Shown piece after piece: positions 45,351 through 53,386 of a stretch of DNA of 64,000 nucleotides. A model generated the notes under the pieces. That model was given only the letters and a program-made list of their open reading frames with translations. It searched no databases and had not been told where the DNA came from. Origin of the DNA: Gloeothece verrucosa PCC 7822 (GTDB taxonomy: Bacteria; Cyanobacteriota; Cyanobacteriia; Cyanobacteriales; Microcystaceae); assembly GCF_000147335.1 (NCBI RefSeq), contig NC_014501.1, positions 5,882,501 through 5,946,500 on the forward strand, written 5' to 3'. Made by a program: the position numbers and the translations under genes. Position 1 is the stretch's first letter. Each line of letters begins with the position of its first letter.

Positions 45351-46443
45351 TAAAGTTACTATTATTGGATGCGGTGTGGTAGGAGCTACCATCGCCTATG
45401 AACTCAGTAAAGTTAAGGGTTTAGAGATCACAGTATTTGAGGAAAAAGTAGCCGCTTGTGGGTCGACGGGAGCGGCTCTTGGTATTTTAATGGGGGTAAT
45501 TAGTCAAAAAACTCGGGGGCGAGGATGGCGGCTTAGACATGAGAGTATTAAAGGCTATAAAACTCTTATCCCTGAATTAGAGAGTTTGACAGGCTTGAAG
45601 ATTCCTCATAACCGACAAGGCATTGTGATGTTACGTTTTGAAGGAGAAGAGGTTGCTCAATGGGAACAATTAATACAGATACGTCATTCTCAAGGTTGGC
45701 CTTTGCAAATTTGGGATTTAGAGCGTCTTAAAAGAAATTGTCCCCAAATTGAAAATGAGCGGGTTATTGGTGCTGTTTATTCTCCTGAAGATTTACAAAT
45801 AGACCCCACTCGTTTAACAGAAACCTTAGTAACAGGAGCGAGTTTAAATGGCGTTAAATTTCATTTTGGAGCCAAAGTTCAAAATATGGCGGCTAGTGAC
45901 CTAGATGAGGCAAATTTACGTCATTGCTATCAAGTTCAGACAAGGGATGGAACCCTAGAAACTGACTGGGTAGTTATTGCGGCTGGGTTAGGTTCAACAC
46001 CTCTGAGCGCTTCTCTACAACAAGCCGTTAATATTAGTCCAGTATTAGGACAAGCATTAACATTAAAACTGAATAAACCGTTAGGAAATTTAGATTTTCA
46101 ACCAGTAATTACCGGAGATGATATACATATTATTCCTGTGGGTAATCAAGAGTATTGGATAGGTGCAACGGTCGAATTTCCGGATGAGAAAGGAGAAATC
46201 ATTGCACAAGCAGAATTATTAGAACAAGTGAGACAGCAAGCCGTGACTTTTTGTCCGGATTTAGCGGCAGGAGAAGTCATTAATAGTTGGTTGGGTAAGC
46301 GTCCCCGTCCCCAAGGACAAGCGGCTCCTGTTATTGAAAAGTTATCCGGATATAGCAATGTTTTATTAGCTACCGGTCATTATCGCAATGGTGTATTATT
46401 AGCCCCGGCAACCGCTCAGGAAATTAAGGGTTTAATTATTTAA
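45346..46443 (+). CDS. FAD-dependent oxidoreductase (DAO family, glycine-oxidase-like)
   Basis: The 365-residue product opens with the dinucleotide-binding motif IIGCGVVGATIAYEL (GxGxxG), followed by FEEKVAACGSTGAALGIL. It belongs to the D-amino-acid oxidase/glycine oxidase (ThiO-like) group, ending with a second FAD contact in LLATGHYRNGVLLAP. ThiO makes the glycine imine for thiamin synthesis, but substrate choice cannot be read here and thi genes are absent. The start codon is made by a heptamer repeat unit and no ribosome binding site is seen. Confidence 0.85.
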   Translation: MTKVTIIGCGVVGATIAYELSKVKGLEITVFEEKVAACGSTGAALGILMGVISQKTRGRGWRLRHESIKGYKTLIPELESLTGLKIPHNRQGIVMLRFEGEEVAQWEQLIQIRHSQGWPLQIWDLERLKRNCPQIENERVIGAVYSPEDLQIDPTRLTETLVTGASLNGVKFHFGAKVQNMAASDLDEANLRHCYQVQTRDGTLETDWVVIAAGLGSTPLSASLQQAVNISPVLGQALTLKLNKPLGNLDFQPVITGDDIHIIPVGNQEYWIGATVEFPDEKGEIIAQAELLEQVRQQAVTFCPDLAAGEVINSWLGKRPRPQGQAAPVIEKLSGYSNVLLATGHYRNGVLLAPATAQEIKGLII

Positions 46444-46530
46444 AACAAAAGAGAAAAAGCCGCTATTTCATCCGGATTTCATTTTTCCTCGCCATACTCA
46501 AGAGATAAACATTAATAATAGCTAGTCTGT

Positions 46531-48006
46531 ATGAAACGAAGACAATTTCTTCTCGTTAGCGCGGCGAGTATGATGGCCACTACAGCCACTAGCTGGGCCA
46601 TTAGCAAAAATCAGAGAGGTGCTTTACCCAACTCATCCCCAACCCCTAAGTTAATCCAAAGTCGTGATGGACTGCTCGAACTCAATTTAGAAGCGAGTTT
46701 ATCCCCTCTCAATTTCAACGCTCAACAAGCTTATCTGATGAGTTACAACCGACAACTCCCCGCGCCGCGCCTAGAAGCCAAAGCCGGAGATACCGTTCGT
46801 ATCCATTTGACGAATCATCTCCAGCAACCGACTAACCTACACTATCACGGCTTACACGTTATCCCGACAGGAACCGGCGATAATCCTTTCCTGAGTATCC
46901 CTCCTCAAGAACAGTTCACCTACGAGTTCACCATTCCCCAAAATCATCCTTCTGGAATATTTTCCTATCATCCCCATCACCATCATCTTGTAGCAGAACA
47001 GGTCTTTAATGGATTAATAGGATTGTTCATTGTTCGAGGAGAATTCGATACAATTCCGGAAATAGAAGCAGCCAAAGAGGAGTTTTTAGTCTTTCAAGAT
47101 TTCGCCCTCGATGCAGGAGGACATATTCAAAACACAAATCAGATGGACTTGATGAGAGGACGGGAAGGTAACTTACTGACAGTCAACGGGCAAATTCAAC
47201 CCGATTTAAAAATTGCTAGAGGCGGTTTATTAAGATTACGTCTCCTCAATGCTTCTGCCTCTCGTTTTTATCGCCTATCTCTAGAAAATCATCCGTTTTA
47301 CCTCATCGCCACCGACGGAAGGTCCCTCAGCGAACCCGTAGAAAGCGAGGAACTCTTGCTGGCCCCCGGGGAACGCGCGGAGGTGCTAGTCAAAGGAGAG
47401 CAAGAACCAGGGCATTACCGCTTACTAAATTTACCCTATGATCGCGGAGGAATGAGCATGATGGGAGGCGGCATGGGGATGATGGGAGGTCATCATTCAA
47501 TGGTAAATACTAATCAAAGCATGCCCCAAGTTTTGGCGACTTTTACTTATCAGGGAACCTCTAACCCTTTACCTTTGCCTACCAAATTGATGCCTGTGGA
47601 GTCTTTAGCTACCCCTAAAAAGGTTCGCAAGATTGAATTATCCATGACTATGTCGATGGGAATGGGAATGAATATGGCCTTTTTGTTTAATGGCCAAGAA
47701 TTTGACCCGAATCGCATAGATGCAGAGGTTAAACTGAATAGCATTGAAGATTGGGAATTGATCAATGTCGATCCTGATGGCATGGCACATCCCTTTCACC
47801 TCCATATCAATCCTTTTCAAGTGATTTCACGTAACGGACAACCCGAACCCTATCGTGCTTGGAAGGATACCATTGTAGTGCGAGGAGATGAAATGGTCAC
47901 AATTCGAATTCCTTTTCGAGATTTCACCGGTAAAACTGTCTATCATTGCCATATTCTCGATCATGAGGATTTAGGCATGATGGGAATTGTTAACATCACC
48001 GCTTAA
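46531..48006 (+). CDS. Multicopper oxidase, Tat-exported (CueO-like)
   Basis: The 491-residue product begins with a Tat-type signal (MKRRQFLLVSAAS). All four copper motifs are visible: NLHYHGLHV (about 105), SYHPHHHHL (about 150), HPFHLHINPF, and YHCHILDHEDLGMMG with the Cys-His bridge and type-1 Met. Two Met-rich loops (around MMGGGMGMMGG and MTMSMGMGMNM) resemble those of copper-efflux oxidase CueO and suggest cuprous-ion handling. It acts in the periplasm. The gene ends 2 bp before a 36-codon ORF on the other strand. Confidence 0.92.
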   Translation: MKRRQFLLVSAASMMATTATSWAISKNQRGALPNSSPTPKLIQSRDGLLELNLEASLSPLNFNAQQAYLMSYNRQLPAPRLEAKAGDTVRIHLTNHLQQPTNLHYHGLHVIPTGTGDNPFLSIPPQEQFTYEFTIPQNHPSGIFSYHPHHHHLVAEQVFNGLIGLFIVRGEFDTIPEIEAAKEEFLVFQDFALDAGGHIQNTNQMDLMRGREGNLLTVNGQIQPDLKIARGGLLRLRLLNASASRFYRLSLENHPFYLIATDGRSLSEPVESEELLLAPGERAEVLVKGEQEPGHYRLLNLPYDRGGMSMMGGGMGMMGGHHSMVNTNQSMPQVLATFTYQGTSNPLPLPTKLMPVESLATPKKVRKIELSMTMSMGMGMNMAFLFNGQEFDPNRIDAEVKLNSIEDWELINVDPDGMAHPFHLHINPFQVISRNGQPEPYRAWKDTIVVRGDEMVTIRIPFRDFTGKTVYHCHILDHEDLGMMGIVNITA

Positions 48007-48008
48007 TT

Positions 48009-48119
48009 TTAACGTAACTCGAACCCTAAATTATTGAGTGCTTCCCGCAAGCGATCACGCCCTGTTAAAGACTTTCCGGTTGCTACTCGAGTCAGAGAGT
48101 GTTCTGACCAATCTTGCAT
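48009..48119 (-). CDS. Possible 36-residue gene remnant beside the TnpB element
   Basis: A short frame reads MQDWSEHSLTRVATG, then KSLTGRDRLREALNNLGFELR and a stop 2 bp from the oxidase stop. It has coding-like composition and may be the C-terminal part of a larger protein cut by the TnpB insertion, because in-frame stops lie just upstream, next to the element's right end. Too short to place in a family. Confidence 0.3.
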   Translation of the reverse strand: MQDWSEHSLTRVATGKSLTGRDRLREALNNLGFELR

Positions 48120-48144
48120 TTACTTTCATAGACTGCTTAGCTTG

Positions 48145-48300
48145 ACACTCCCCATCTAATTACTACACTTTGTTTCGTAATATAGATGGGGATTCTTGGT
48201 TCACAGAAGATACTTGCTCTGACAGGATTACTCCAACCAAAGTAGAGGCATCTTCTCCCCCATTAGCTATAGCTAACGTTGAAAGAATTTCACTTTCAAA
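48145..48300 (-). ncRNA. Candidate TnpB omega-RNA (reRNA) at the 3' end of tnpB
   Basis: In the TnpB family the guide RNA overlaps the 3' end of tnpB and ends at the element's right end. The 10-bp hairpin at 48149-48192 lies there. No further structural proof can be given from sequence alone; the 5' limit is arbitrary. Confidence 0.4.
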
Positions 48301-49443
48301 AGCTTTAGATCCCGTATGCCCTACGGTACTTAATCCTAATTTCAAAATGTTAATTGCTGCGTTAATATCTCTATCTTCTTCATATAGACAATGCGGACAT
48401 CTATGAGTTCTAGTCGATAGAGATTTTTTGACTTTTTCACCACAGTTAGAGCAATTTTGAGATGTATTATGAGGTGGAACAGCTACAGTTGCTTTTCCAT
48501 ATTTAAAAGCAAAATATTCTAACCATTGACGAAAAGTTGACCAAGCAGCGTCATTAACACTTTTAGCTAACTTGGATTTAGCTAGACCTTTAACATTTAA
48601 GTCTTCATAGGCTACCAAATCGTTAGATTGGATTACGCGCAATGCCTCTCGTTGGACAAAACCTTTACGCTGCCTACTTACCCTTAGATGCTTACGGGCG
48701 TATTGTTGTCTAGCTCTTTTATAGTTGTTTGATGGCTTTTGTCCCTTCTTAAACTTCTTAGATTTACGTTGATTAAGCCGGTTTAAAAGTTTTTCAGCTT
48801 GACGATAGTATTGAGGGATTTCTACAGTTTTGCCATCACTATCTGCATAGAAAACTTTTAATCCAACATCAATTCCTACACAATGTTTAGTAGGTTCTAA
48901 TGGTTTAGAGTAGCTTCTTATATCAACGCTGATACAAAACTGGACATAGTAACCATTGGCACGACGTACTAATCTAACTCGTTTAAAGGAGTCGATTGGG
49001 TAAAAGTTTAAATCCCTAGTTCCTTTTAAAGAGAGTATCCCAATTCCTTTTTTGTCGGTAAAAGTTATCTTCTTTCTATTATCAGATAATTTCCAACCTG
49101 ACTGTTTATATTCAACGGAACGATTATTCTTTTGAAACTTAGGAAAACCTTTTTTACCCTTAATATTCTTTTTGCAATTGTCATAGAAACGAGAAATAGC
49201 AGCCCAAGCCCTTTCTGATGATGCCTGTCTTGCTGTTGAGTTTAATTCATCAGCAAATTTATACTCTTTAGCTAAAATACGACAATATTTATTGAGAACA
49301 TATTTATCGATTTTATCCTCTCGACTAGCATCCATCCAAAGCCTTAATGCTTTATTTCTGATGAATTGTACTGTCCTGATAGCATCGTCAATAGCTAAGA
49401 CTTGATTAGGCTTTACCACTGCTTTCATTTCTAAAACAATCAT
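48163..49443 (-). CDS. tnpB: RNA-guided endonuclease TnpB (OrfB), apparently intact
   Basis: The 426-residue product has the full TnpB layout. An N-terminal helical part (MKAVVKPN.., QFIRNKALRLWMDA) is followed by RuvC-I with catalytic Asp (HCVGIDVGLKVFYAD), RuvC-II with Glu (VAYEDLNVKGL), the zinc finger CSNCGEKVK...CPHC, and RuvC-III with Asp (DRDINAAINIL). All catalytic residues and both CxxC pairs are intact and the length is normal, so it may be active as an RNA-guided nuclease. It has no tnpA partner. A relic of another TnpB lies at 5446 and an IscB relic 1.7 kb away. Confidence 0.93.
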   Translation of the reverse strand: MIVLEMKAVVKPNQVLAIDDAIRTVQFIRNKALRLWMDASREDKIDKYVLNKYCRILAKEYKFADELNSTARQASSERAWAAISRFYDNCKKNIKGKKGFPKFQKNNRSVEYKQSGWKLSDNRKKITFTDKKGIGILSLKGTRDLNFYPIDSFKRVRLVRRANGYYVQFCISVDIRSYSKPLEPTKHCVGIDVGLKVFYADSDGKTVEIPQYYRQAEKLLNRLNQRKSKKFKKGQKPSNNYKRARQQYARKHLRVSRQRKGFVQREALRVIQSNDLVAYEDLNVKGLAKSKLAKSVNDAAWSTFRQWLEYFAFKYGKATVAVPPHNTSQNCSNCGEKVKKSLSTRTHRCPHCLYEEDRDINAAINILKLGLSTVGHTGSKAFESEILSTLAIANGGEDASTLVGVILSEQVSSVNQESPSILRNKV

Positions 49444-49626
49444 TGTTTACCGACCTCAAACAACTATGTTTTTATGCTAGTAGCAAGAGCGCAAAATGTC
49501 AATATGTGCTACGCTGTTATTATTGGTCGAGGTTTCATTCCTTCCCCTTCGCATTGCTCAGGGTCAGGACAAGCCCCACCGTTCAATGTGGGTATTTTTG
49601 TAGAATTTATAGGTGGGGTCTTCACC

Positions 49627-49704
49627 TCAACATTTCTGATAAACCATACTTAAACCGAGAGATTCAGCCGCTACTGCCGCATTTTGAGTCGCCTGCCGCG
49701 TCAT
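49627..49704 (-). pseudogene. 25-residue remnant, possibly of a CoA-binding-domain protein
   Basis: The frame reads MTRQATQNAAVAAESLGL, SMVYQKC and stop. AAVAAESLGLSMVYQKC resembles the segment near the end of small CoA-binding (YccU-like) proteins, where AA..A...GL.VV..(R/K)C occurs. Its ATG overlaps the protease stop codon (ATGA). It lies against the left end of the TnpB element, so truncation by that insertion is plausible. Confidence 0.3.
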
Positions 49705-50969
49705 TTTAAGGCTTCTTCAATCGCTCGCTCTTTTTGAGGGTCTTTTCCTTGAGCATATTCAAGCGTAAAAGGCACTTCAAGATCCGGTTTAACGCCTACT
49801 CCTTCTAAGCGATATTGATCATTAACATAAACATTCGCTACTGCCACATAAAGTAAGCTGCCATCAGACATTAAAAAAGCCCGTCCAGCTACTACTGCGC
49901 CGGGTGTTGGTGACCCCACGACAGGGCCGATTTTATATTGCTGAAATCCAAAAGCGAGAATTTCTTTGCTGCTGCGGCTTCCCTCATTAACTAACATTAC
50001 TACTGGTTTATTCCAGATAGCATAAGAATAATGTTTCCGTCCATTTCTGGGAATACTGGTAATTGATAAAGGTTTAGCCGTATAAATATTTAAAGCCGTC
50101 AAGGGCGCTCCTCCCCAACCCCCTCGCAAATCTAATACCAAAGCATCTGCTGATGCCAAACGCCCATAAAACAGTTCTTCTTCGAGCAATTGTTGATACT
50201 GATCGCCTGCATAAGACCAAATATGAACGTAACCAATTTTTCTATTTTCTCGTTCATAAACGTGAATACTAGAGTCCATTGCTTGGGAGAACATTATGCC
50301 GGCATTTATCATTTTAGGGACAACTTTTAGGGATTTTCGGCTGTTTGACTCGGCTTCTCGCTCAATTAATAAACTCACAGTTTGTCCGGCTTTATTGCGA
50401 AAAGATTCCACCGCTTCAAATGGCTTCCCGTCAACACTAATTATACGATCACCCACTAATATACCAGCCGCCTCTGCTGGAAAGCCGTCTAGAACGCCGC
50501 TAACAAAGGTTTTTCCTTCTACTTCTTTTGTAAAGATCCCAATCCCGCTATATTCAATTGTTTCTGTGGGAAACCACTGTTTTAATTGCTGGCGTAATTC
50601 CGATGAGATAGCCGCAAAAATCGCCAACAGTTGATAGTATTGTGTCTGTTGAGGAATATAATACTGAGTGTGAGAAGTTTTTAACTCAGATAACATTTGA
50701 TTAATCACATTAGCCAACTCTTGTTTGGAAACGGAAGCAGCCGCTTTTGAGCGATATTTATCTTTCATCGATTCCCAGTTAACCCCATTAAAGTCGGGGT
50801 CATAAAAATTTTCTTTTACCGTTAAAAAAACTTGCTCAAAAACTTTAATATTACTCGGTTGTTGCTGGGAAAAAATAGGGTTTATAAAACTAACTAGAAA
50901 AATAAGAGTAGCGGCTAGTACAATTAATAAAGTAACGCGATGAAGTGCTTTTGTTGAATACTTACTCAT
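49701..50969 (-). CDS. S41-family (C-terminal processing type) protease with PDZ domain
   Basis: The product (about 422 residues from the ATG at 50969; the frame is open to 51014) has an N-terminal membrane anchor or signal segment (LLIVLAATLIFLVSFI). A helical domain is followed by a PDZ-like part (GILVGDRIISVDGKPFEAVESF) and the S41 peptidase core (YVHIWSYAGDQYQQLL, LVLDLRGGWGG). The serine loop reads LVNEGSRSSKEILAFG, as in CtpA, but the segment where CtpA keeps its catalytic Lys (GEKTFGKG) is GSPTPGAVV here, so the catalytic mechanism may differ. It sits between two OMEGA-type elements. Confidence 0.85.
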   Translation of the reverse strand: MSKYSTKALHRVTLLIVLAATLIFLVSFINPIFSQQQPSNIKVFEQVFLTVKENFYDPDFNGVNWESMKDKYRSKAAASVSKQELANVINQMLSELKTSHTQYYIPQQTQYYQLLAIFAAISSELRQQLKQWFPTETIEYSGIGIFTKEVEGKTFVSGVLDGFPAEAAGILVGDRIISVDGKPFEAVESFRNKAGQTVSLLIEREAESNSRKSLKVVPKMINAGIMFSQAMDSSIHVYERENRKIGYVHIWSYAGDQYQQLLEEELFYGRLASADALVLDLRGGWGGAPLTALNIYTAKPLSITSIPRNGRKHYSYAIWNKPVVMLVNEGSRSSKEILAFGFQQYKIGPVVGSPTPGAVVAGRAFLMSDGSLLYVAVANVYVNDQYRLEGVGVKPDLEVPFTLEYAQGKDPQKERAIEEALK

Positions 50970-51014
50970 GTATAGCTGATAACACGATAGACAGGTTACT
51001 TTTTGATCATGCAC

Positions 51015-51122
51015 TTTTTTGGCTTAAACTGGCTTCTGGCCTGAGAGCAAATTTTGTGAGAATTGGAAAATTTTTTTTATACTGGTATATAAAATGAGAA
51101 CGCTCAACCATGAAATCCCCCA
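51015..51122. other. Spacer between the S41 gene and the IscB element
   Basis: Short AT-rich region upstream of the IscB-type RNA. A frame from the ATG at about 51095 (MRTLNHEIPQ) runs into the element and may be a relic; it is not counted as a gene. Confidence 0.35.
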
Positions 51123-51394
51123 AAAAGGTTCTCAGAGAGTCAGCACCCCGCACTGAAGTTGCGGGGCTAGGCTACGCCTCGCTGCGCGCCCGTGCCCCCC
51201 CCGTTTCAGTTAGCTGACCAGCCTAAGTCTTAAATGACTACGTTTTTAAGGTCATAATACCTACGAATGCCTCGCTAGTTCGTAGCTCTATTGTTAACAA
51301 TTAAACAGTTTTACGAGGGGTAAGGCAGTGTTGTTAACCTAATAAGCCTAAAAAACATTGGCGAAGCGAACTTTACCCGTAAGGAGAGACAGAA
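51123..51394 (+). ncRNA. Candidate IscB omega-RNA upstream of the iscB relic
   Basis: Upstream of the IscB frame is a compact G+C-rich structured segment. A closing stem GTCAGC (51139-51144) / GCTGAC (51213-51218) encloses a perfect hairpin CCCCGCA/TGCGGGG (51146-51166). The ~180 bases after it run to the iscB ATG. IscB RNAs are encoded just 5' of iscB with the guide at their 5' end; the guide would then be about 51123-51138. Assignment rests on position and fold, not on alignment. Confidence 0.5.
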
Positions 51395-51858
51395 ATGTCA
51401 AATTTTGTTTTCGTCTTAGACGCTAATAAAAAACCCCTTAGTCCCTGCCATCCTTCGGTAGCACGGAAGTTACTATCACAAGGCAACGCTGTGGTTTTTC
51501 GGCGTTATCCTTTTACTATAATCTTGAGGAAACAATGTCAAACACCAACAGAAACTATCAAACTAAAGCTAGACCCCGGAAGTAAAACAACAGGACTTGC
51601 GCTAGTTCAAAAAGACCGCCTAATTTGGGGGACGGAACTAACTCATAGAGGACAACAAATTAAAAATGATTTACTAGCTAGGAGACAGCTACGTCGTAGT
51701 CGTAGAAATCGAAAAACTCGATATCGACAAGCACGGTTTCTTAACCGAAAAAAACCCGATGGTTGGCTTCCTCCTAGTTTAAATCATCGAGTGGAAACGA
51801 CGATGACTTGGGTAAAACGTTTCTGTAAATTTGTCCCCGTTACTAATATTACAGTTGC
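51395..51858 (+). pseudogene. iscB: Truncated IscB (OMEGA nuclease) relic
   Basis: About 154 residues match the N-terminal part of IscB: the PLMP-type region MSNFVFVLDANKKPLSPCHPSVARKLL, RuvC-I with Asp (LKLDPGSKTTGLAL), the arginine-rich bridge helix (RRQLRRSRRNRKTRYRQARFLNR), then GWLPPSLNHRVETTMTWVKR and FVPVTNITV. Homology ends near 51858. RuvC-II, HNH and RuvC-III (about 250 residues) are missing, so it cannot cut as an IscB. The frame reads on out of frame through a piece of another gene to a stop at 51956. A deletion has removed the rest. Confidence 0.85.
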
Positions 51859-51954
51859 GGCTTTTTTCATGTCATTGAGGGAAAAATTCGTTTTCAACGC
51901 GGCTACTTTGATAAATATAGTTGGTTTACCCAGATGGGAATTCCTATTTCTTAG
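51859..51954 (+). pseudogene. C-terminal remnant of an NTF2/SnoaL-like protein
   Basis: In a frame different from IscB, bases 51862-51954 read FFHVIEGKIRFQRGYFDKYSW, FTQMGIPIS and stop. EGKI...R.YFD..SW..QMG is the C-terminal signature of SnoaL/limonene-epoxide-hydrolase-like (NTF2 fold) proteins. Only ~31 residues remain, directly fused to the truncated iscB. I infer that insertion or deletion of the IscB element destroyed this gene. The TAG stop is 18 bp before the likely hemD ATG. Confidence 0.6.
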
Positions 51955-51972
51955 TTGACAAAAAATTTTAAA

Positions 51973-52833
51973 ATGTCGTCTCTCATTCCTTCTCATCAAC
52001 TTCCTTTATTGGGCAAAAGAATTATTATTACTGCCCCTCGTAATTATGCGGGAAGATTAGCTCAAGAAATTATTAATAGTGGGGGACTGCCGATGATCAT
52101 GTCAACCATTGAAACTTGTTTATTAGAAGAAGAAAATTATCAGGCATTAGATCAGGCATTAAAACAAATTAATAGATTTAATTGGATTTCTTTTACCAGT
52201 CGTCAGGGAATTGAAGCTGTTTATCAAAGACTGCTAACTTTAAAAATTTCTCTGTCTGAACTCAATCAATGTCAGTTATGTGCTATTGGGGCTGACGCAT
52301 CTAGATTGACAGAATTAGGGTTAACAGTAAGCTTAATTCCTCAAGAATCCAGCCCTCAAGGAATAGTCAATGAATTGGCGAAAATGCCTAATCTTTTAGG
52401 GCAAGAAATTTTAGTGCCTGTTCCTGAAGTGGTGGGTATAACTGAACCCGATATTATTCCTAATTTTGTCCAGAGTTTAGAACAGTTAAAGTTAAAAGTT
52501 CAGCGAGTTCCTGCCTATAAAACTTGTGGTTTAGATCAAAAACTTTATGCTGTTGAACTCGAATTAATTCACACAGGGAAAATAGATGTTATTGCTTTTA
52601 GTAGTAGTGCCGAAGTAGAAGCATTTTTGCAATGGGTAGATTCTCCTAAAGCATTAGCCGCCACGATACCCGCTTGTTTTGGCCCTTATACCGCTAAAAA
52701 TGCCGCTAAATTAGGGATAATACCGGCTATTGTTGCCCAAGATTATCGCTCTTATGCTGGATTTGTTAAGGCAATTGCCGATGGGTTAGTCGCTACTGAT
52801 AAGAAAACAGATAATCTCAATCCCTCATTTTAG
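51973..52833 (+). CDS. hemD: Uroporphyrinogen-III synthase
   Basis: HemD closes hydroxymethylbilane with inversion of ring D to uroporphyrinogen III, the shared precursor of haem, chlorophyll, bilins and cobalamin. The product (about 286 residues from the ATG at 51973; a TTG at 51955 would add six) has two HemD lobes with LLGKRIIITAPRNYAGRLAQEI, NWISFTSRQGIEAVYQ, CAIGADASRLTELGL and DVIAFSSSAEVEAFLQ. Nothing is missing. Its original upstream region has been replaced by the IscB scar, and no Shine-Dalgarno sequence is seen, so its promoter must lie in or beyond the scar. Confidence 0.9.
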   Translation: MSSLIPSHQLPLLGKRIIITAPRNYAGRLAQEIINSGGLPMIMSTIETCLLEEENYQALDQALKQINRFNWISFTSRQGIEAVYQRLLTLKISLSELNQCQLCAIGADASRLTELGLTVSLIPQESSPQGIVNELAKMPNLLGQEILVPVPEVVGITEPDIIPNFVQSLEQLKLKVQRVPAYKTCGLDQKLYAVELELIHTGKIDVIAFSSSAEVEAFLQWVDSPKALAATIPACFGPYTAKNAAKLGIIPAIVAQDYRSYAGFVKAIADGLVATDKKTDNLNPSF

Positions 52834-52981
52834 TAATTTTATCTACATCTGGAGATTGATAAAAAAGAACAATATAGCTAAAATTTTTGATAAATTAAAA
52901 TAATATTTATTCCTTACGAAACAAGATATAAGCAAAAATTCGCTCTAGAATGGTTATAGAACAGCTTGTAGGAATTGCTCA

Positions 52982-53257
52982 ATGATGACTCATCTATTCA
53001 AGCTTGACTTAGATGGAAATAATCCAAAATCCGTTAAAGACCTAAAGAGTATTAAAAAAGTTTTAGACTTAGAATTTGACAACAATTATACCCTAGAAGT
53101 TATTGACGTTATTCAGAAGCCACAACTGGCTGAAGAACAAAACATAGTCTTTACTCCGACGTTAATCAAAATACAGCCTTTACCTAAACAAAAATTTATC
53201 GGAGATTTTTCAATTGAACCCGAGGCTCTAAATTATTTAAATGGATTTAAGGATTAA
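52982..53257 (+). CDS. KaiB-like protein
   Basis: The 91-residue product matches the KaiB fold: FKLDLDGNNPKSVKDLKSIKKVLDLEF aligns with the N-terminal strand-helix of KaiB, YTLEVIDVIQKPQLAEEQNIVFTPTLIKIQPLP with its central part, including the pattern VIDV..NPQLAEE....TPTL, and KFIGDFS with the end. KaiB is a fold-switching clock protein that works with KaiA and KaiC, neither of which is nearby, so it may be a KaiB paralogue (KaiB2/KaiB3-like) with another role. It is about 10 residues shorter than KaiB. Confidence 0.85.
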   Translation: MMTHLFKLDLDGNNPKSVKDLKSIKKVLDLEFDNNYTLEVIDVIQKPQLAEEQNIVFTPTLIKIQPLPKQKFIGDFSIEPEALNYLNGFKD

Positions 53258-53386
53258 AAAGTCGCTTATTTAACAGGGAAAAAATCTTCGGGTTAAAAGG
53301 AGGTTTTATAATTAAGATGGAAAAGGAGGACAACAGCACGATTGTACAAGCCCTTCTGAATATTGGTTGAGTTGTGCTTTCATTTT

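Larger units (their letters stand above)
48140..49620 (-). mobile_element. IS200/IS605-type element carrying only tnpB
   Basis: One end has the inverted repeat TCCCCATCTA (48149-48158) / TAGATGGGGA (48183-48192), which spans the tnpB stop codon. The other end has CCCAC-GTTCAAT-type hairpin arms (49575-49592) and GCCCCACC/GGTGGGGT (49573-49619). Subterminal hairpins and no terminal inverted repeats are typical of the group. tnpA is absent, so it cannot move by itself. Boundaries are estimates. Confidence 0.75.

Noticed and set aside
49443-49709. 88-codon plus-strand ORF between tnpB and the S41 gene
   Set aside because: It covers the hairpin end of the TnpB element; the sequence does not look like a protein.
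51395-51958. The 187-codon iscB frame as a complete small nuclease
   Set aside because: Homology stops at about 51858; the last ~33 residues are an out-of-frame reading of an NTF2-like gene, and HNH and RuvC-II/III are absent.
53363-53386. TTG start of the coiled-coil gene
   Set aside because: The ATG at 53387 is better placed and the eight extra residues add nothing conserved.
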